Source of the DNA: Sphingomonas koreensis
GTDB taxonomy: Bacteria; Pseudomonadota; Alphaproteobacteria; Sphingomonadales; Sphingomonadaceae
NCBI GenBank assembly: GCA_006438735.1
Contig: RCZF01000001.1
Coordinates: 620,001 to 684,000, forward strand
DNA length: 64,000 nucleotides
Direction of reading: 5' to 3'
Position numbers and translations under genes: made by a program. Shown in pieces: positions 7,486 through 14,565 of the stretch; the stretch's first letter is position 1, and each line of letters begins with the position of its first letter. The notes under the pieces are model-generated. The model was given only the letters and a program-made list of their open reading frames with translations. It did no database searches and had not been told where the DNA came from.

Positions 7486-9990
7486 ATGACCCTGCCGATC
7501 CACGCGGTCCTGCCCGATCTGCTTGCGACGCTTCGCGCGCGCGCCAACGCCGTGCTGGTCGCGCCGCCGGGCGCCGGCAAGACCACCGCGGTCGCGCCCG
7601 CGCTGCTCGCCGAGCCGTGGTGCGACGGCGAGATCGTGCTGCTCAGCCCGCGCCGCCTCGCCGCGCGCGCCGCCGCCGAGCGAATGGCGGCGATGGCGGG
7701 CGAGCGGGTGGGGGAGACGTTTGGTTACGCCACGCGGATGGACAGCAAGCGATCGGCCCGGACGCGCGTGACCGTCGTCACCGAGGGCATTTTCGTCAAC
7801 CGCATCCAGGGCGATCCCGAGCTGGCCGGCGTTGCCGCCGTGCTGTTCGACGAAGTCCACGAACGCAGCCTCGATAGCGATTTCGGCTTGGCGCTGGCGC
7901 TCGACGCGCAGGCCGGCTTGCGACCCGATCTGCGGCTGCTGGCGATGTCCGCGACGCTCGATGGCGCGCGCTTCGGCCGATTGATGGGCGATGCCCCGGT
8001 GATCGAAAGCGAAGGCCGCAGCCACCCGCTCACGCTCCGCCACCTCGGGCGCAATGCCGAAGCGCGGATCGAGGCGTCGGTCGCTGTCGCGATCCGCACA
8101 GGGCTAGCGGAAGGCGAGGGCGGCGTGCTCGCCTTCCTTCCCGGCGTCGCCGAGATCGAGCGCACCGCCGAACGGCTCGACGGACTGGGCGACTGTATCG
8201 TGCTCCATCGTCTCCACGGCAGCCTCGATCCCGCCGCGCAGCGCGCCGCCATCGCCCCCGATCCGCAAGGCCGGCGAAAGATCGTCCTTGCCACCTCGAT
8301 CGCCGAAACGAGCCTGACGCTCGACGGCATCCGCATCGTTATCGACTCCGGGCTCGCCCGGCGCCCGCGCTACGACCGCGCGGCGGGCATGACTCGTCTC
8401 GTCACCGAACGCGCGAGCCAGGCCGCCGTCACGCAGCGCGCCGGCCGCGCCGCGCGGCAGGGGCCGGGCAGCGCCTATCGCTTGTGGGAAGAAGCCGCGA
8501 CCGCCGGCCTGCCGCGCTTCGATCCGCCCGAAATTCTGGAGGCCGATCTGTCGGCGCTGACGCTCGATTGCGCCTTGTGGGGCGTCGCCGATCCGCGCGA
8601 TCTCGGCTGGATCGATCCGCCGCCCGAAGCCGCCATCGCCGAAGCGCGTACGCGGCTCGCCCGGCTCGGCGCGCTTGACGCCGATGGCCGGCCGACGCCG
8701 CATGGCCGCACCATCGCCCGTCTGCCGCTGCCGCCGCGGCTCGCGCACATGCTGGTCGAGGCCGCGCCGCTCGGTCTTGCCCGCACCGCCGCCGAGGTCG
8801 CCGTGCTGCTCGGCGAGCGCGGGCTGGGGGGCAACGATCCTGATCTCGACACCCGCCGCCGCCGCTGGCGCACCGAACGCGGCCCGCGCGCGGCGGCGGG
8901 CCGGAAATTGGCGGAACGGTGGACGCAACTCCTCCGTCATCCCCGCGAAAGCGGGGACCCATCTCCCAACCGTTCAATCCAGTCCGCCGCGCACGAGCTG
9001 GGTTCCCGCTTTCGCGGGAATGACGACGTGGGGATCGCCATCGCGCTCGCCTTTCCCGATCGCGTCGCCCACCGCCGCGACGCGTCCGGCGAGACCTGGG
9101 CCTCGGTCGGCGGGCGCGGCTTTCGCCTCGATCCGGCATCGTCGCTCGCGCGCGCCGAATGGCTCGCCGTCGCCGAGACGCAGGGCATGGCCGCGGGAGC
9201 CCGCATCCTCTCCGCAGCGCCGATCGACCTCGCCAGCGTCGAATCGCTGTTCGGCGACCGAATCGAAACCCGCCGCACCGCCGCGTTCGATCCCGCCACC
9301 GGCGCAGTCCGCGCGATCCGCGAACGCCGGCTCGGCGCGATCCGCCTCGCCAGCGGCCCCGATAGCGACGCCGATCCCGAAACGCTCGCCGCCGCGCTGC
9401 TGGAGGGCGTTCGCGCGCACTGGCTTGCGCATCTGCCGTGGAACGACGGGACGCGGGCATTGCGCCAGCGCGCCGCTTTCGCCGGCCAGGCGCTCGACGA
9501 CGACAGCCTGATCGCCCGGGCCGACGAATGGCTCACGCCGCTGCTCACCGGCAAGCGCCGCCTCGGCGACTTGGATCCCGCCGCGCTCGACGGCGTGCTG
9601 CGTTCGCTGATCGGCTGGGATGGCCTGCAGGCGATCGATCGCCTCGCCCCACCGCGCTTCGCCGCGCCGACCGGCAGCAGCCACGCGATCGATTACGCCG
9701 CGGAGGCCGGCCCCACCGTCACGCTGCGCCCGCAGGAGCTGTTCGGCCTCGCCGAGCATCCGGTGGTGGGGCAGGGGCGCGTGCCGCTCGTGCTCAGCCT
9801 GACCTCGCCGGCCGGCCGTCCCATCCAGACGACACGTGATCTGCCCGGTTTCTGGGCCGGCAGCTGGGCGGCGGTGGCGAAGGAGATGCGCGGCCGTTAT
9901 CCGCGCCACCCCTGGCCCGACGATCCTGTCGCCGCCGCCGCGACCACTCGCACAAAAAACGCTGATGCGCGCCGCGCGCAAAATAGCTAA
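7486..9990 (+). CDS. hrpB: ATP-dependent helicase HrpB with in-frame repeat insertion
   Basis: A DEAH-type RNA helicase of the HrpB family, whose physiological role is poorly known. Walker A is GAGKTT (residues 29-34). The Walker B box is DEVH (122-125), and motif VI QRAGRAARQGPG is also clear. The protein is 834 aa, near the family norm. About residues 484-513 are encoded by a 91-bp inverted-repeat element (8935-9025) that leaves the frame open. Outside that insertion the sequence reads as a normal HrpB, resuming at ALAFPDRVAHRR. The C-terminal HrpB domain (EMRGRYPRHPWPDDP) is intact, so the gene is probably functional. Confidence 0.95.
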   Translation: MTLPIHAVLPDLLATLRARANAVLVAPPGAGKTTAVAPALLAEPWCDGEIVLLSPRRLAARAAAERMAAMAGERVGETFGYATRMDSKRSARTRVTVVTEGIFVNRIQGDPELAGVAAVLFDEVHERSLDSDFGLALALDAQAGLRPDLRLLAMSATLDGARFGRLMGDAPVIESEGRSHPLTLRHLGRNAEARIEASVAVAIRTGLAEGEGGVLAFLPGVAEIERTAERLDGLGDCIVLHRLHGSLDPAAQRAAIAPDPQGRRKIVLATSIAETSLTLDGIRIVIDSGLARRPRYDRAAGMTRLVTERASQAAVTQRAGRAARQGPGSAYRLWEEAATAGLPRFDPPEILEADLSALTLDCALWGVADPRDLGWIDPPPEAAIAEARTRLARLGALDADGRPTPHGRTIARLPLPPRLAHMLVEAAPLGLARTAAEVAVLLGERGLGGNDPDLDTRRRRWRTERGPRAAAGRKLAERWTQLLRHPRESGDPSPNRSIQSAAHELGSRFRGNDDVGIAIALAFPDRVAHRRDASGETWASVGGRGFRLDPASSLARAEWLAVAETQGMAAGARILSAAPIDLASVESLFGDRIETRRTAAFDPATGAVRAIRERRLGAIRLASGPDSDADPETLAAALLEGVRAHWLAHLPWNDGTRALRQRAAFAGQALDDDSLIARADEWLTPLLTGKRRLGDLDPAALDGVLRSLIGWDGLQAIDRLAPPRFAAPTGSSHAIDYAAEAGPTVTLRPQELFGLAEHPVVGQGRVPLVLSLTSPAGRPIQTTRDLPGFWAGSWAAVAKEMRGRYPRHPWPDDPVAAAATTRTKNADARRAQNS
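8935..9025. repeat. REPIN-like inverted repeat inside hrpB
   Basis: Two 27-nt arms (8935-8961 and 8999-9025) are reverse complements at 25 of 27 positions. Each arm itself contains a small hairpin (CCCCGC-GAAA-GCGGGG on the left, CCCGC-TTTC-GCGGG on the right). Two REP-like palindromes facing each other across a 37-nt spacer are the architecture of REPINs. The element is read in frame within hrpB and adds about 30 residues. Confidence 0.85.
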
Positions 9991-9999
9991 GGGAGCGCC

Positions 10000-10281
10000 A
10001 TGAAGACCGTCCGCATCTATCAGCGCCCGAAAAACGCCATGCAATCGGGCCGCGCCCGCACCGATCGCTGGCAGCTTGAATTCGAACCCGCCGAGGCCCA
10101 GCAACCCGATCCGCTGACCGGCTGGGCCGGCTCGGGCGACACGCGCGAGCAAATCCGGCTGAGCTTCCCCACGCTAAAGGCGGCGCAAGCCTATGCCGAA
10201 CGCGAAGGGTTTGCCTACAGCGTGGTCCCGGCGCCGACCAAGACGCTCAAGTTGCAAGCCTACGCCGACAATTTCCGCTGA
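10000..10281 (+). CDS. NDUFS4-like ETC complex I accessory subunit
   Basis: A 93-aa protein of the ETC complex I subunit conserved family, the bacterial counterpart of mitochondrial NDUFS4 found mainly in alphaproteobacteria. It would bind the peripheral arm of NADH:ubiquinone oxidoreductase. Recognisable parts are VRIYQRPKNAMQSGRA, the central GWAGSGDT segment and the C-terminal Y-x-V-x-P...YADNF. The gene follows hrpB by 9 bp behind a GGGAG ribosome site. Confidence 0.92.
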   Translation: MKTVRIYQRPKNAMQSGRARTDRWQLEFEPAEAQQPDPLTGWAGSGDTREQIRLSFPTLKAAQAYAEREGFAYSVVPAPTKTLKLQAYADNFR

Positions 10282-10382
10282 CGCCGGCGCGGTACGCCAC
10301 TTTTGCCCTTTCCCGGCGAAGGAAGGACCTCGTTGGTAAGCGCTCCGGTCAATTAACTGCGTCGCGGCGGAGGTCTTGTAGT

Positions 10383-10907
10383 TCAGCCGCCGCCCACGAT
10401 CCCCGCGCCCAGCAGCAACAGCAGCTTCACATCGACGCCGCATCCCTCGGCGCGCTTCGCGGCCACGAACGCTTCCAGCTGCGCCAGTGCGACCCGGTGC
10501 ACCACGATATTCTCGTCGGCATCGCCGCCACCGTCGCCGACCTGCGATAGCTCGGTCGCGCGCACCAGGGTGAACCCTTCGCTGGCCAGCCCCGGGGTCG
10601 AATAGAATTCGCCCAACTCCTCGATGCGCCCGGCGCGATAGCCGGTCTCCTCCTCGAGTTCGCGCCGCGCCGATTGCTCGACGCTTTCGCCGGCATCGAG
10701 ATCGCCAACCAACCCCGCCGGCAGCTCCAGGCAAGTCTTGCCCAGCGGCACGCGATATTGCTCGACCAGAATCACGTCGCCGTTATCGATCGCCAGGATC
10801 ACCGCCGCGCGCACGCCACCGATGCGCGAGACATATTCCCATTTGCCCCGGCGCTTGGCGGCGATGAACGTGCCCTCCCAAACGGTTTCGACCGTATCCG
10901 AACTCAC
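10383..10907 (-). CDS. Nudix hydrolase, ADP-ribose pyrophosphatase-like
   Basis: A 174-aa Nudix protein. The Nudix box G-x5-E-x7-RELxEExG is complete (GDLDAGESVEQSARRELEEETGY, about residues 67-89). The preceding ILVEQYRVPLG and following EFYSTPGLASE resemble ADP-ribose pyrophosphatases, so hydrolysis of a nucleoside diphosphate linked to a sugar is likely but not proven. The GTG start overlaps the stop of the TPM gene upstream (GTGA), making it the last gene of a lemA-TPM-TPM-nudix operon. Confidence 0.9.
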   Translation of the reverse strand: MSSDTVETVWEGTFIAAKRRGKWEYVSRIGGVRAAVILAIDNGDVILVEQYRVPLGKTCLELPAGLVGDLDAGESVEQSARRELEEETGYRAGRIEELGEFYSTPGLASEGFTLVRATELSQVGDGGGDADENIVVHRVALAQLEAFVAAKRAEGCGVDVKLLLLLGAGIVGGG

Positions 10908-11587
10908 AATTCGATCAGCCGATCGGGCAGCTCGTTAGGGTTGTCCGCCGTCTTGGGAAACGTCTCGCCCAGGATCGCGCCGATCTGCGCCACCGCTGCC
11001 GCCATGCCCTCGGCGACACGGCCGTCGCGCACCTCGTCGATCAGCGCTGCCATCGCATCGCCCCATCGTTCGGGTGGCACGGCGGTGTGGATCGCTTCGT
11101 CGGCGACGATCTCGGCGCGGTGCTCGCCGATCGAGAGGTAGAGCAGGATGCCCACGCGTTGCGCAGTGCGCCGCTCCGCGCCGACGCGGAAATATTGCAC
11201 CGCCCGCCGCCGCACGCGCCGTGCCCGCGTCGCCCGCGGCGTCAGCGCGAGGCGCAGCGGCATGAACCGCAGCGCGCCGTTCAGGATCGGAAACACGATC
11301 GCCTCGACGATCAGCAGCGCGAAGAACAGCCCGCGCAGATCGGGGCCGAGCGTCCATCCGCCGGTGACGACCCCGACCAGCCATTCGAGCCACGCCGGCT
11401 GCACCGCGGCCAGCGCCGCGACCAGCAACATCGCCGCGATCACATAATGCAGCGCGACGTCATGATAGGCGTCGGACCGATCGGCGACGATCGTGACGAT
11501 CTCGCCGTTGGTGCCGGTCTCCGCCGCCGTCACCGCCTGCGTAACGACGTCGCGCTGCTCGGGCGAAAGATGCGAAACGTGCGCCAT
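10904..11587 (-). CDS. TPM-domain membrane protein
   Basis: A 227-aa protein with a TPM (TLP18.3/Psb32/MOLO-1) domain flanked by two hydrophobic segments (about residues 38-58 and 80-100). The N-terminal half carries the TPM-like HLSPEQRDVVTQAVTAAE and NGEIVTIVADRSDAY. The start ATG at 11587 overlaps the stop of the second TPM gene by one base. The longer frame back to 11737 is an artefact of the antisense of the glycine repeats. TPM proteins are linked to membrane quality control; the exact role is unknown. Confidence 0.85.
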   Translation of the reverse strand: MAHVSHLSPEQRDVVTQAVTAAETGTNGEIVTIVADRSDAYHDVALHYVIAAMLLVAALAAVQPAWLEWLVGVVTGGWTLGPDLRGLFFALLIVEAIVFPILNGALRFMPLRLALTPRATRARRVRRRAVQYFRVGAERRTAQRVGILLYLSIGEHRAEIVADEAIHTAVPPERWGDAMAALIDEVRDGRVAEGMAAAVAQIGAILGETFPKTADNPNELPDRLIEL

Positions 11588-12420
11588 CACCAACCCCCCG
11601 ATGCGCCGCCGCCGCCGAACGACCCGCCACCGCCGGAAAAGCCGCCGCCACCGCCACCGAAGCCGCCACCGCCAAAGCCCGATCCGCCGCCACCGCCACC
11701 CCCGCCGAAGCCCGATCCCCACAGGAAGATCGGCCACATGCCGCCGCGATAGCGCTTGCCGTGCCGCCGTCCCCAGATTCGAGACGCCATCATGAAGCCG
11801 AACACGATCAGCCAGAAAACCAGCGCGAACGGAAAGCCGCCCTTGTTGCCGCTCTGCGATTGCTGGCGAGACGCGGCGGCGGCCTGCGCCACCTTCTGCT
11901 CGGCGTCTTCGGGCGGCGCCCTCAACTGCTCGGCGATCGCGTTGGCCCCGGCGATGATCCCCCCCGGCATGTTGCCGTCACGGAACTTGGGCAGAACGTC
12001 GTTCTGGATGATCATGTTGGACAAGGCGTCGGTCATAATCGGCTCGAGTCCATAACCGACCTCAATCCGCACCTTCTTCTCGTTCGGCGCCACGATCAGG
12101 ATGATGCCGTTGTTGATCTTGCTTTGCCCGATCCCCCAAGCGCGGCCGAGCTGATAACCGTAATCGTCGATCGCCCGGCCTTCCAGATCGGGGATCGTCG
12201 CCACCACCAATTGCCGCGACGACGCCTGCTCGATAGATTGCGACAATTGATCGAGTTGCGCCTCCTGATCCGGGCTGAGCAGATTGGCGGCATCGACGAC
12301 CCGGCCGGTCAGCTTGGGAAAGGTCTGCGCGTGCGCCGCCGCCGCGGCGAACAGCGCCGCGACGACGATCAGCAGGGTCAGCCAGCGGTCAAAATGCCGG
12401 CGGTCGAGGGTGGGCGCCAC
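11587..12420 (-). CDS. TPM-domain protein with glycine-rich tail (YgcG-like)
   Basis: A 277-aa exported protein. It has an N-terminal hydrophobic signal (about 12-31), a TPM domain (about 35-155, including GRVVDAANLLSPDQEAQL, GIILIVAPNEKKVRIEVGYGLE) and a membrane helix near 200-215. The C-terminal tail of about 40 residues is almost only Gly, Ser and Phe (GGGGSGFGGGGFGG pattern). It is between lemA and the other TPM gene. The start is GTG. LemA plus YgcG-type TPM pairs recur widely in bacteria, and the tail probably has a structural or assembly role. Confidence 0.88.
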   Translation of the reverse strand: MAPTLDRRHFDRWLTLLIVVAALFAAAAAHAQTFPKLTGRVVDAANLLSPDQEAQLDQLSQSIEQASSRQLVVATIPDLEGRAIDDYGYQLGRAWGIGQSKINNGIILIVAPNEKKVRIEVGYGLEPIMTDALSNMIIQNDVLPKFRDGNMPGGIIAGANAIAEQLRAPPEDAEQKVAQAAAASRQQSQSGNKGGFPFALVFWLIVFGFMMASRIWGRRHGKRYRGGMWPIFLWGSGFGGGGGGGGSGFGGGGFGGGGGGFSGGGGSFGGGGASGGW

Positions 12421-12430
12421 GATCAGGCGC

Positions 12431-13024
12431 TCAGCTCATATTCCCGAAATCGACATTCGGCGCGTTTTCCGCCCCCGGCGTGGTCGCCTGATATTGGGTC
12501 TTGGGCTTGGCGCCGTAGAACACCTTGGCGCCGATCGCATCGGGGAAGGTGCGGATGCGGGTGTTATAGTCTTGCACCGCGGTGTTGTAATCGCGGACCG
12601 CAATGGTGATGCGGTTCTCGGTGCCTTCCAGCTGGCTCATCAGCGTCTGGAAATTGGCCTGGCTCTTGACGTCGGGATAGGCTTCCACCGTCGCCAGCAG
12701 GCGGCTCAGCGAACCGTTGAGCTGCCCTTGCGCGTTTTGGAACGCCTGCACCTTGGCGGGATCGGTCAGGTCGTCGCCGCTGATCTGGATCGCGGTCGCC
12801 TTCGAGCGCGCGTTGATCACGTCGGTCAGCACTTTATCCTCGCCCTGGACGGAGCCCTTAACCGTCGCGACGAGATTGGGAATCAGGTTCGCGCGGCGCT
12901 GATAATCGGCCTGCACGTCGGCCCATTTCGCCTTCACATTCTCGTCGGCGGTGGGGATCGAATTGATCCCGCAGGCGCTGACCGTCATGGCGGCGGCGAT
13001 CACGATCGGGGTGCGAAACTTCAT
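12431..13024 (-). CDS. lemA: LemA family lipoprotein
   Basis: A 197-aa LemA-family protein with a lipoprotein signal: after ATG at 13024 a hydrophobic stretch ends in VSAC, so Cys17 is the likely lipidated residue. The rest is the helical LemA bundle (NLIPNLVATVKG, VEAYPDVKSQANFQTLMSQLEGTENRI, RDYNTAVQDYNTRI). It is the first gene of the lemA-TPM-TPM-nudix transcript. Biological role in this group is unknown. Confidence 0.93.
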   Translation of the reverse strand: MKFRTPIVIAAAMTVSACGINSIPTADENVKAKWADVQADYQRRANLIPNLVATVKGSVQGEDKVLTDVINARSKATAIQISGDDLTDPAKVQAFQNAQGQLNGSLSRLLATVEAYPDVKSQANFQTLMSQLEGTENRITIAVRDYNTAVQDYNTRIRTFPDAIGAKVFYGAKPKTQYQATTPGAENAPNVDFGNMS

Positions 13025-13110
13025 AATATTGGCTCCTCCAGCCCTTGCCAGACGCATTCTAGCGGGCGCAGATGGCGCTGCGAAGCGAAATCGGAAAAAG
13101 GAAGGCCTCG

Positions 13111-13542
13111 ATGTTCAAGGAGTTCAAGACGTTCATCGCGCGCGGCAACGTGCTCGATCTCGCCGTGGCGGTGATCATCGGCGCGGCCTTCGGCAAGATC
13201 GTCACGTCGCTGACCGACGACATCATCATGCCGGTGATCGGCAAGCTTTTCGGGGGGCTCGATTTTTCGAGCTATTTTCTCGTGCTCGGCACGGTGCCCG
13301 ATAACTATGCCGGCTCGCTGAGCGATTATGCCGCGCTGAAGAAAGCTGGCGTGTCGCTGCTCGGCTACGGTGAATTCATCACCCAGGCGGTCAATTTCCT
13401 GATCGTTGCGTTCATCATCTTCCTGGTCGTCCGCGCGGTGAACCGGCTGATGCCCAAGCCCGAAGCGGCAGCGCCGGCCGAACCGGCCGACGTCGCGCTG
13501 CTGCGCGAAATCAGGGACGAGTTGAAAGCGCGGAAAGTTTGA
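13111..13542 (+). CDS. mscL: Large-conductance mechanosensitive channel
   Basis: MscL opens under membrane tension to release solutes during osmotic downshock. The 143-aa protein begins [31 protein letters not shown], the conserved N-terminal helix and gate-forming TM1, then TM2 ([13 protein letters not shown]) and a C-terminal helix. The ATG at 13111 follows AAGGAAGG at good spacing; an upstream in-frame ATG at 13072 lacks this and does not match the family. Confidence 0.97.
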   Translation: MFKEFKTFIARGNVLDLAVAVIIGAAFGKIVTSLTDDIIMPVIGKLFGGLDFSSYFLVLGTVPDNYAGSLSDYAALKKAGVSLLGYGEFITQAVNFLIVAFIIFLVVRAVNRLMPKPEAAAPAEPADVALLREIRDELKARKV

Positions 13543-13571
13543 TTTGCTGTTCAGCGGCGCTGAACAATGCC

Positions 13572-13647
13572 GTGCCGGCCCACGCCCGCACCCGACCACC
13601 CATTTGGAAACTGCCGTGGGTGGTCGGGTGGGGGCGTGGGCCGGCAC
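13572..13647. terminator. 31-bp-arm hairpin between mscL and the Rrf2 gene
   Basis: Left arm 13572-13602 and right arm 13617-13647 match at 30 of 31 positions around a 14-nt loop. It sits exactly between two convergent genes, so a bidirectional terminator is plausible. However, arms of this length without a T run are unusual, and a palindromic mobile repeat is another possibility. Confidence 0.6.
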
Positions 13648-13657
13648 CGCAATCAAA

Positions 13658-14089
13658 TTAAGCCGCCGCCAGATCCTCGGCGATCGCATCGGCCAGGCTG
13701 GTGCCGTCGAGGATCCGCGCGGTCTCGTCGCGCACGCGCAGCATCGCGTGGCGGATCGCGCAATCGGCTTCGCTCTTGCAGTCGGCGCAGCGCCGATAAG
13801 CAGTGCGGCTGACGCAGGGCACGAGCGCCAACGGCCCCTCGATCACGCGGATGATGTCGCCCAGCGAGACCAGGTGGATCGGCCGCGACAGGCAATAGCC
13901 GCCCAGCTTGCCACGGTGGCTGTGCAGCAGCCCGGCTTCGCGCAGATCGGCGAGGATCAGCTCAAGGAACTTGCGCGGCACGTTCGCCTCGGCGGCGATG
14001 CGCGTCATCGGGATCGGCGGGCTGCCCGCGGGCGCTTCGGCGAGAAACAGCATGGCGCGCAGGGCGTAACGGGAACGCTGGGTCAACAT
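13658..14089 (-). CDS. Rrf2/IscR-family regulator
   Basis: A 143-aa winged-helix transcription regulator of the Rrf2 family. The start MLTQRSRYALRAMLFLAE and recognition region ANVPRKFLELILADLREAGLL are typical. A cysteine cluster (C-x8-C-x2-C-x5-C in CVSRTAYRRCADCKSEADC) could bind an Fe-S centre as in IscR, NsrR or RirA. No isc or suf genes are adjacent. An in-frame start at 14113 would add eight residues. Confidence 0.9.
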   Translation of the reverse strand: MLTQRSRYALRAMLFLAEAPAGSPPIPMTRIAAEANVPRKFLELILADLREAGLLHSHRGKLGGYCLSRPIHLVSLGDIIRVIEGPLALVPCVSRTAYRRCADCKSEADCAIRHAMLRVRDETARILDGTSLADAIAEDLAAA

Positions 14090-14204
14090 GATGGTGCGGT
14101 TGTGCGCCAGCATTGTGGCGAGTGCATGGCCGGGCGGCCCCGAACCTTGGGCTTTTAATTCACGCTTTTTCGCCTATATCGGATGCGCCGGGTTCGCCCG
14201 GCTA

Positions 14205-14530
14205 TGGCGATAAATGGCGGTGCATAATAGGCGCAGCGGACCCGGGGGCAGTACCCGGCGGCTCCACCAAAGTCTTCCTCACAGGGAGGCTCTGACGGGG
14301 CCGAACCAGGATCGACGTGTGTTCAAAGGCGCTGTTTTTGCCCGGGCTGAGTAACCCGTTCAAGGCTCAAAACCATAAGTGCTAACGATAACGAAGCACT
14401 CGCAATTGCCGCGTAAATTGGACCTAACGGTCTAATTTACTAGGACGAAAGCGCGGTTGGACCGCACCGGGCAACAGAAGCGATTCCAGCGGTACGGGGA
14501 GCACCGGGCAACAGAAGCTCCCCACTTACC
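14205..14530 (+). ncRNA. ssrA: tmRNA, circularly permuted two-piece form
   Basis: The acceptor piece comes first and ends in GGCTCCACCA at 14269. A processed spacer follows. The coding piece begins at 14297 with GGGGCCGAACCAGG; its GGGGCC pairs with GGCTCC of the acceptor. The tag reading frame 14381-14416 encodes ANDNEALAIAA and stops at TAA. Downstream lie pseudoknot sequences with an 18-nt direct repeat (14464-14481 and 14501-14518). tmRNA rescues stalled ribosomes with SmpB and marks products for ClpXP. The 5' end of the acceptor piece and the 3' end of the coding piece are estimates. Confidence 0.93.
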
Positions 14531-14565
14531 CGTGCCACCTCACTTCTTCGCGGGCGGCAATGCAT

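Noticed and set aside
7447..8043. Minus-strand frame opposite the start of hrpB
   Set aside because: Shadow of helicase codons with no independent signal.
8935..9025. Reading the hrpB inverted repeat as a transcription terminator
   Set aside because: It lies in the middle of an intact gene, lacks a T run and is translated in frame.
10300..10382. Possible RNA gene or half REP element after the NDUFS4-like gene
   Set aside because: Only a 6-7 bp distant pairing (GACCTC/GAGGTC) and a short CCCGGCGAAGG match; too weak to call.
11087..11752. Plus-strand proline-rich frame opposite the TPM genes
   Set aside because: It is the complement of the glycine-rich tail; Pro/Arg repeats arise from the GC-rich repeat.
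13544..14158. Plus-strand frame through the long hairpin and opposite the Rrf2 gene
   Set aside because: It crosses the palindrome and is antisense to a clear regulator.
14464..14518. CRISPR-like repeat in the 18-nt duplication
   Set aside because: Only two copies, inside tmRNA, where pseudoknot duplication explains them.
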